This document shows, in pieces, positions 22,801-31,800 of a stretch of 64,000 bases of DNA (the first letter of the stretch is position 1; every line of letters starts with the position of its first letter). The stretch lies in assembly GCA_950022655.1 (NCBI GenBank), contig OX465584.1:57277789-57341788 (forward strand), read 5' to 3'. This stretch comes from Alentia gelatinosa (taxonomy: Eukaryota; Annelida; Polychaeta; Phyllodocida; Polynoidae). A model generated the notes under the pieces. It was not told the DNA's origin. It worked only from the letters and a program-made list of their open reading frames with translations, and did not search any database. A program made the position numbers and the translations under genes.

Positions 22801-25800
22801 GATATTCCTTTCATTCATCTAAACGATCACATTTGACCTACCTTGGTCTTTGTCCTTCTGACCTTGGTCCTGTTCGGGTACATTCTGCCGTTGCTGCTGT
22901 TGGATCCGTAGAAACAGTTCCCGTTGTTTGGGAGGTAAGTTACTGAGGAAGCCGAGGTCGTCTGCGCCGAAGCCGGAGTGGTCGCCGCCCTTCTCCATCC
23001 CGGGATGATCCAGATCTGAAACCGTCCACGATACTGGGTCAAGATTCCCGACAGCTAAAGGGTGCTCACCAAAATGACTGACTAAACATATAATATTGGT
23101 AGTTTAACATCCAATAGATTCTATCAGACTTACTTTGGGTTTGACTGAATCTATGAAATGAATTCGGGTAGAAATTTTATCCCAACACATTTACCGAGGT
23201 GAGTTTTACTTCCCAAACCACATAGACATTGTATTAGAAGGAATGGCCTTTGATATAGCAGTAAATCTACCACTCACTGCTGGGGGTGAAGGAGAGAAGT
23301 GGCTGCAGTGGGACTCAAACCCACAAAGACCGACAACCTTGATATTACAAGTCCAGTGTTCTTTACCACTGAGCAAACTCATTTTAGTTATGCTTGCATG
23401 TAAGCATATCCGGCCTTCACCACACAGAGGCAAGGCGACCAAGAGGGTGAAGAGATCATTGCTGTCTATCATGAATCAAGGATGAAAGTTGGGACTGAAG
23501 AAAAAAATCCGAATTTAATCGTTATCCCTTATATTGATGTACATCTTTCTGGAATTAAGTTCCTTAAATTGGAAGATCTACCTGTAGGTAGAAATGTTTC
23601 AGGAAAATAATCTAAAAAAAACCCAACTTTATCTAAATTCCTCTCTCTGCGTGTGTATATATGGGGATCTTCCCCCCCCCCCTCCCAAAAAGAACCAAAC
23701 AACACAACTTACCAATGAATTAAAATCGAAACGCATTGATCTAAATTGAGACTTTTCTAATTAATGTAAGCAGTGGAGACAGACTTACTTGGCATTGGCA
23801 GTATCCGTGGCTCTGGCTCAGGGCTCTGAATGGTGTCGTTCTTGTGCATCTGATGATGCTGCTGCTGCTGCTGCTGCTGTTGGTGTTGTTGTTGCTGGTT
23901 GTTGAGAGGAGGCCCTTCGCCATAGTAGCCCGTGTCCATGGGTGGGCGCGGTCCCAGACCCCGCGGGTCTCCCCCTGGGCAGGCGAGTGGGTGCATGCCG
24001 GGCGGCATGGCCATGCGGGGCGGGCGCAGCATGCCGGGCGGTGGGCCGAGCAGCCCCGGCTGGTGGGCTAACTGTGGCGGCAGGCCAGGCGGGGGACCTG
24101 CCGTTGACATGTCCCCGTAGAATCTAGGTGGCCTGTAAGATAGGGATGTCAGTTGGGGTCAGTGAAAAAGAGTGGCCACATTTTGTGTGGATTTTTCTGC
24201 TTCAGAGAGACCAGGAAACCTTGGATAATATGTCCTTATTGACTATGGCATGGGGCTGGTGGTCTTTGAGGAGGTTCAAACCACTGTTTTATTGGTATAA
24301 ATGAGGCTAAATCAATATCATCTTTATTCGACAGGACAAAGAAATTACATATACTGAATATGAAAAAGTGGATATCATCGGAAAAATCGAAAACTGGCAT
24401 TTCTGCATCAGGAGTGCGGACTCACCTTAACGGAGGCATCCCTGATCCGGGGGCCATTGAGCGTGGCGGCATTGGTCCACCCATGCCTCGAGGACCACCT
24501 AGTGGACCACCTGGGGGTCCGGCCGGCGGAGCGCCCATGATCCCCGGGTGTGGCGGCCTGCCCAACATCCCGGGTGGCGGTGGGCCTCCCATCGGACCTC
24601 TAGGTGGCATGGGACCACGAGGACCCATATTGTGCGGGGCCATGTTAGACATGGGTCCCTGTCCTGGCATCATGGGCTGTGATGCGGCGGCAGCATCATT
24701 GTCTGCGCCCGAGTCCCCAGGCCCTGTGTTGAGCGAGTCGTGCTGGTCGGGCGTCCTCCCCACCTCAGCCCCATCTGCCGCCCCCTCACCCTCAGCTGGC
24801 GAGTCGTCACCGGACTTGGTGCCGTCGGGTTTGCGTGGTGGGAAGACCTCGATGTCGAACAGTGACGGGATCTTCTTCAGGTCTGAGGGTGGAGGCTGGG
24901 CCTGCTGTGATGGCGGCTGCTGCTGCTGTAGCTGCTGTGGCGGAAGCTGATGTTGATGCTGCTGCTGTTGTTGTTGCTGCTGCTGGGGACCGGGCGGGCC
25001 GTAGTCCATGTAGTTGTCGTACCCCTGTTGCTGTGGATGACCTGTAAATAACACACCGACACATGGTTAACATCACAGAATATTCAGTGACATTCATCAC
25101 AGGTCTGATACTGGCACTGAGATTTCGTTGATCTCGTTGGCACATTTCTAGGTGGCCCCACTTTCGCGTTCCAGTGGTGCCCTCTATGATTGAAAATGGT
25201 AACTAAGGCTAAGGATCTCTTGGGAGGTTCATTCAGTGGTGGAGTCCAGGGACCCGTTTAATTATCTAGGACCATACATGGAGATCCTTTTCTGTATGTC
25301 AAGGAGACTCAGGGACAATGTGGATCAACTTAATTCAACCCTTATGGACGACATCATGGGCCGCTAAGTCTGTCTTAGCGAACAATAGTAAAAATTATTA
25401 AATGAATATCATTGTGCAAGGTACAAAAAAGGGCCTTCCTAGATTATATAATATTTCATCATATTCTTCTTGCATCTGGCAGAGCTAGGTGTCGTCTAAA
25501 TACTTGTAGTACTGGTTTTATTTTATCACATTATTTTTGCATCTGGCTGGTTTTATTTCATTATCTTCTCTGAGCTAGGAGTTGTCAGAATACTTGTAGT
25601 ACTTGTAGATCGTGTACCACTGTGGGCAGTCTTCTAGTGAGTGTTTATACCTAGTCAACCAGTAAATGACTCTAAACAATATGTATCGCTTGTCGTCTTA
25701 AGTTGTTACAATTGTTGATAGGCTCCGATGAAGACCAGTGTATGTACGGATAGACCACTTTTATTGACTCAGGGATGTCAGTTGGAATCCAGGGAAAAAG

Positions 25801-28800
25801 TGGAAATATTTTTCGCGTCTCGGAGAAACAGAGGAAACTTAAATAATATGTCTCTTGTCTGTCATGGTATGGGGCCGAGGGTCTTTGGGGAGGTTCAAAC
25901 CAGTTTTATTGGCACAAATGAGGCAAAATCATTAGTTTCTTCAAGGAAAAGCAATTACATATACAGAATATAAAAAAGTGAATTTCTACGGAAAAATGGA
26001 AAACTAACATCTCTGTACTGTTCATTCCAATAAAGCTGAAACTTAACTTTGTAGTAAAATCAGATCTGATCGATAAACAAAATTTGACAGAGAAGTCCTG
26101 GTGCGGGAGTTGGCGTAGTTGTTACAATTGTTGATGTATAGACTAATGTAACTTATTAGCCGCCTATATTACTCAGAAACACCGCTAGAGGGGGCGGAGG
26201 TATTCTCAACCTACCGGTGGCGCCACGCTGGCCCGATCTGGTCAACGCTTTGTCTCAGGCTGCCATTCTACCTTCACAGACACTGCTACATATTGAATTT
26301 TTTTTTTTTAATTATTAATTCTCTTGTTACTAGTTATGTATTAATAAACTGCCGTGGTCATCTGCATAAGTTTGACTGTCGTGTCTTGGGCAAACTATTA
26401 CCTCTCGTGTTTTCTGTCATAATATAGGCCCCGATGAAAACCAGTTTATGTATCAGTGTATGTACGGATAGCCCACTTCTATTGCTCATCCCAAAATGCA
26501 GAAACCTAACTTTTTTTAAAGTAAAATCAGATGTGATCAATAAAAGAAATTTGAGAGAGAAGTCCTGGTGCGGGAGTTGGCGTAGTTGTTACAATTGTTG
26601 ATAGGCCCCGATGAAAACCAGTTTATGTATCAGTGTATGTACGGATAGCCCACTTTTATTGCTCATCCCAAAATGCAGAAACCTAAAAACTTTTTAGTAA
26701 AATCAGATGTGATCAATAAAAGAAATTAGACAGAGAAGTCCTGGTGCGGGAGTCGGCGTACTGTCCGTTGGCGTACTGCCCGTGTACTCCGTGAGGAGGA
26801 CCACACTTACCCCGCTTGCTGGGGGAGAGGTGCGGGGGGCCCTGCGGCTGGCCATGCTGATTGTGTCCATGAGGATGCTGCTGTTGTATCATCATCGTCA
26901 CAAAGTCCTTCTCTTCGTGCACGATCTGAAATAACCAAAACATGATACATCAATCCCTACACGAATTGCCTGCTGTCTAATTGGACCAGGTTAACTTAGC
27001 CAGTCTGAAACTAGAGACAATATGTATTATCTCACCCTGGTATTTTTCTCCATAGGTTTATGGTTAGGAACTCATACTCTACGGCTGTGAAGGTAGTTGT
27101 TTGTTTGTTTGTTTGTTTAGTTTTAGGTCTCGGTAGGCTAGTTACGTCCTTTTGAGACTGAACTGTGAAGATAGGGTAACAAATACTCGATGGCTCATTT
27201 GGTAAGTTATTGAATTAATGAATGATCTTATATGGGTGAAATAAAATTAGAAAAGCACTTGATAGAAGTAACTTGGCCTGCATTGCACCTAATTTGACCG
27301 CTATGTAATTCACTCAGCTTCGCTTTGTGAATTACTCTGCAGTCAAACTCGGTGGAGTACGGACCAAGTTATTTTCATCTTGTGTGTTTCCTTCTAATTA
27401 TGCCATGTCAATTAATATTGCATAATGTAAACACAAAAAAAGACACCCCCCCCCCCAATCTATTGCGGATCATAATAACATAATTAAGCATGAAAAATAA
27501 GTTCTATCCACCCTCTTATTGGACGCAGCATTTACAATATTTACGAAAATTTACGTTTTCAAAGTTATCTTTTTCCCCCTGATGACTTAGCCGATAAAGT
27601 TAAGCGGTAGCTGTCAATGAGATAATAACCTAGCCTCCTCCTAATTGTTGTCATTCATTTATCAAGAAATAATGGATAAATAAACATGAAACTTGCAGAG
27701 ATAATACTGATAATATAACATTTAACATTGTTAGGTAAGACAATGAAATTAAGGACGACTTGACATATAACATGATAAAATCAAATGTGGGGTTGGACGA
27801 AAATAGACACACCCCCTTCCTAACCAACAGGGCTCTGCCACATACTTCCACCTGTGAAGGGTCAATCATAGAAAATAAGTTCCATCTACCCTGTTAATGG
27901 ACACAAATTGAATTAATTTTTTGTTTTTCCCACTATTTTTATCATTAATTCTATGATCAAGTGTCTTGTTTTATGGTTTTGTTTTCTAATCGGGATCACG
28001 GTATAACGGCAGTGTTCTGAAATATACCGGCTCTACTCCTAAGGAAACTAATTCTGTTTGGTGAGGGATGTCAGTTGGGGCCATGGAAAAATACAGGAAA
28101 TATTTCTCATGTGGAATCTATTGCCTCAGTGAGACTAAGAAAACATACCATTATTGGCCTTGGAATATGGCTGGGGTATGTGGGGAGGTTTGAACCACTG
28201 TTTTATTGGTGCGAATGAGTCCCAATTTATTCTTTATTTTACACAAGTTCATGGGAGACGTGGCATGTAATTTAAAAAAATATATTTCTTTTTACAAAAG
28301 GTAGAAGAATTCTATAAACTGAAATAAAAACAAGGATGTTCTTGGGAAATAGGAGGGCTACCATCTCTGGTTTGGTGAGGTCACAGAGACTTGTTCATTA
28401 CTTCGTAGGCAAGTGAGCCACGCGACACAACTTACCTTCTCAAATATGGGTCGCGTGTGGTCGTCCAGGGGGTCGTGGGAGAACTTACAGTCGTCACCGA
28501 GAAGACACTCCTGTCCCATGTGGTAGTACTTACACGGGTAGTCGCGTAATGCAGAGTGAAGGAAGCCAACAGGGCACGCAATATCTCTCACCAACGAGAA
28601 CAAACTCAAAGTAGTACATGTGTATTCTACAGCCCTGACGGAGACACAGGGAGGAACTAGGAAGGCATTGAATGTAATCATTAACAAATGAACCATCCCT
28701 GGGTGTGTGTTGTGGGCGATTCACAGTGGTTGCCTAGTGGAAACCAGTCCTACTTCCACTAACTCTGTCTCCAAATGGGTATCTGGCTCAGATACATGAC

Positions 28801-31800
28801 CCAGTCCATCATTTAAAATATCAACATCTAATTTGGTGACTTAGTTGTTTGTGGACTATAAAGCACAGACAAGTTTCATAGCACTTAATTTGGTCAGAGA
28901 ATTAATGAAATCCTATTCTGATCTAAATACTTTTTAATCATTCCGTTTAAAATGAATCTAGAAATAAGACGAGGTGACATCTGTTCTCAATGTTGATGCT
29001 ACCTTGACTGAAAGTTTAAGAACTGTGCCTAACCACCGTATCCATGTACACTGGTGGGTGTGACATCACTGAGTGACATCAAGCCTACTCTCCCTGTGTT
29101 GGCAGGTGAAAAAAAAAGAAAAAATTGGTTGTTTGGGTAGTTTAAGGTTCAATATAGTCTATTAGACTAAATTTTTTTTTTTTTTTAATTAATCTAAAAT
29201 ATCCATGCAGATACACCTGTCATGAGATATGCAGAAAAGGATATTGTGCATGTAGACACAGTCTTTGCCCTTGGCACACATGTCGTTGATGTAGAACTTG
29301 CAGACTTCTGTCTTTCGCGGCGGTTTGAAATCGTGACTGAACGTGCAGTTCTTTCCCTGAAATTGATAAGAGTATAGAGATGTCAGTGGGGTTAGGAAAA
29401 AATGTGGAAATATGTTAATTACCCAATTATGACAAGGATAACTCAAGGTTAACTAATTATTACCCATCTAATACAGAGTCTCCATACTAAACCTATGGAT
29501 CCTACAGATCGCTACTAAGTAGAATACGGAAAGCTGTATTCTACTCAGTACAATACAGCTTTTTCTGCAACCTCAGGAGCAAATTAGGAACTATTTAATA
29601 TAAACAATGTACTGTGCTTCTGTCGATTTTCTAATCATTTCCAAGATTCTTTTATAATTTTTTTTTTTTAATAATTTTTTTTTTATAGGAATTAGGCGAA
29701 AGATGATTTATAGTAAAACATTACCATGATCTTGATGCATGTGGCCGTATTCTCCTTGTAGTTGACCCTACTATGCAATACGTCTCGCTAATTCTCGGAG
29801 TTTTACTACATATCAACTAAGCAGAGAATACAGCCACTCAGATCAAAATCATCTAGGAGGGTACGGAGCTCCGTATCCTCCTCAGTAGCGATCTGTAATC
29901 TCCATAGGCTTAGTATGGAGACTCCGTATCAGGTGGGTAATAATGTGTATATAACCTTTCATTACTGACGGTCAGAATGTTTTCCCTCATTCTCTCGCCA
30001 GAAATCAAGGCGCAGATTTCCACTCACCTTGGCACACTTTCCCTCCATGTAGAACTTGCACTTCTGTTTTGGGGGCATCTGCTTCTTATCCCGCCGATGC
30101 TGCTGCTGTATCTCCTTGTACAATCTCCCCTTCTCCATTTTCTTCATCTTGTTTGAGCCAATCCGCATTTGTTGGAACATTTCCTGTACGCAGCAAAAGA
30201 AAGGAAACTCCTGAGAATATCTTATCATTCATTCTATTCAAGGTCTTAGTCAAGTATTGCAATGTGCAAGAACTTGATTATGCATAACACTAAAGGTATA
30301 TAATATAAAAAATAAAAACAAATCTAGCCTTTGATTTGTGCTAAATTGGTTTTTGGGTTGGGTAGCATTAAGAGGCTGAGGCTAGGGCGAAGAATTAACT
30401 ATTTAACAGGGATAAAAGTCGGGACTGAAGAAATAACATCGGAAATTTAAAACACTTGGAAAAAAAAAAAAAAATTTATGAAATTATTTTGTTCCACAAC
30501 GGCTATGAATCTATACATATATTCTAGTGTTGTCGATTCAATATAATGTCGGAATTCCGTCATTTGTCGGAAAACTTGCAGCCCTGGTTTAAGGCTAACT
30601 GAAATTTAGATTTTTTGAAAGGGCATATGAGTTGTAGAAATGTTAAAGTAAGAGTCTTTGGGGTTCTTCACGTACCTCCTTCTCGAGCGGGGTCAGCGGT
30701 CCCTCCGTGTACTCTCCCGACAACATACTCAACATGCTCTGCTGCTGCTGATGTTGCTGCTGCTGTTGTTGGTGTTGTTGTTGCTGTTGCTGTTGTTGTT
30801 GTTGCTGCTGCTTCTTGCTTGATTTTCTGTAACATGAACATTGAATCCAGGAATGTCATTTGGGGCCAGGAATATTTTTCTCGTGCTGTTTTCTGCCTCA
30901 GAGAGACCAAGTAAATGAAAGAAGCTTATGCTTCAAAATGTTGATGGAAAACCTGTTTCTATTTTACTGATGACAACATAATGGGATACTATAGAGGAAA
31001 CCCATGAAAATTTAGGGTCTGAGCTTGTATCCCATCGAGTTTGAATCACGTAGTAATTCACAAGGCGAAGCCGCGTGAATTGCTATGTGATTCAAATGAG
31101 ATGGGATCGAGCTCTGACCCTAAACTTGAATGGGTTTCTGAATTTATCTCACCCTTAATATTGACTAATGGGCTAACATTTATGACATTATCCCCCATTG
31201 GATATTTTTCTTAAATACCTAATGGGTGTTAGATACGAGTTTCCAATGTTAAGTCTATGGAGAAAAAATATCTGGGGTGAGATAATATAGAGGAAACCTA
31301 TGAGTTTAATGTCAGAGCTCATATCCCATCGAGTTTGAATAACGTAGTCGTTAACAAGACGACGCTGCGTGAATGATTATGTAGTGATTCAAACAAGATG
31401 GGGTACGAGCTCTGACACTAAACTCGAATGGGTTTCTGAATTTATTTCACTCTTAACATTGACTAATGGGCTATCTTTTGTGACACAATCCCCCATTGGA
31501 TATTTTTCTTAAATATCTCATGGGCGTTAGATACGAGTTCCCATTGTTATTCTATGGAGAAAAAATACTAGGGGTGAGATAATAATCTCTACTACGGTGG
31601 TATGGGTCGTTTATGTGCAATTTCACTCATGACCTTTGCTAATTTGATATAATTTCAACACCAATGACCTTCCATCCAGTGATAACCGAGTGATTTATAA
31701 TATCACCGCTTTCCATTGAGAAATAATGGATTAATAATGAACTTTTACTGATCATAGGTCTAATATTATTCATCAACATTTTAGTGAAAACAAGTTATCA

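Noticed and set aside
30615..30914. + strand Ala/Val-rich frame and a - strand Thr-rich frame at the polyglutamine exon
   Set aside because: Off-frame translations of the CAA/CAG tract in exon D.
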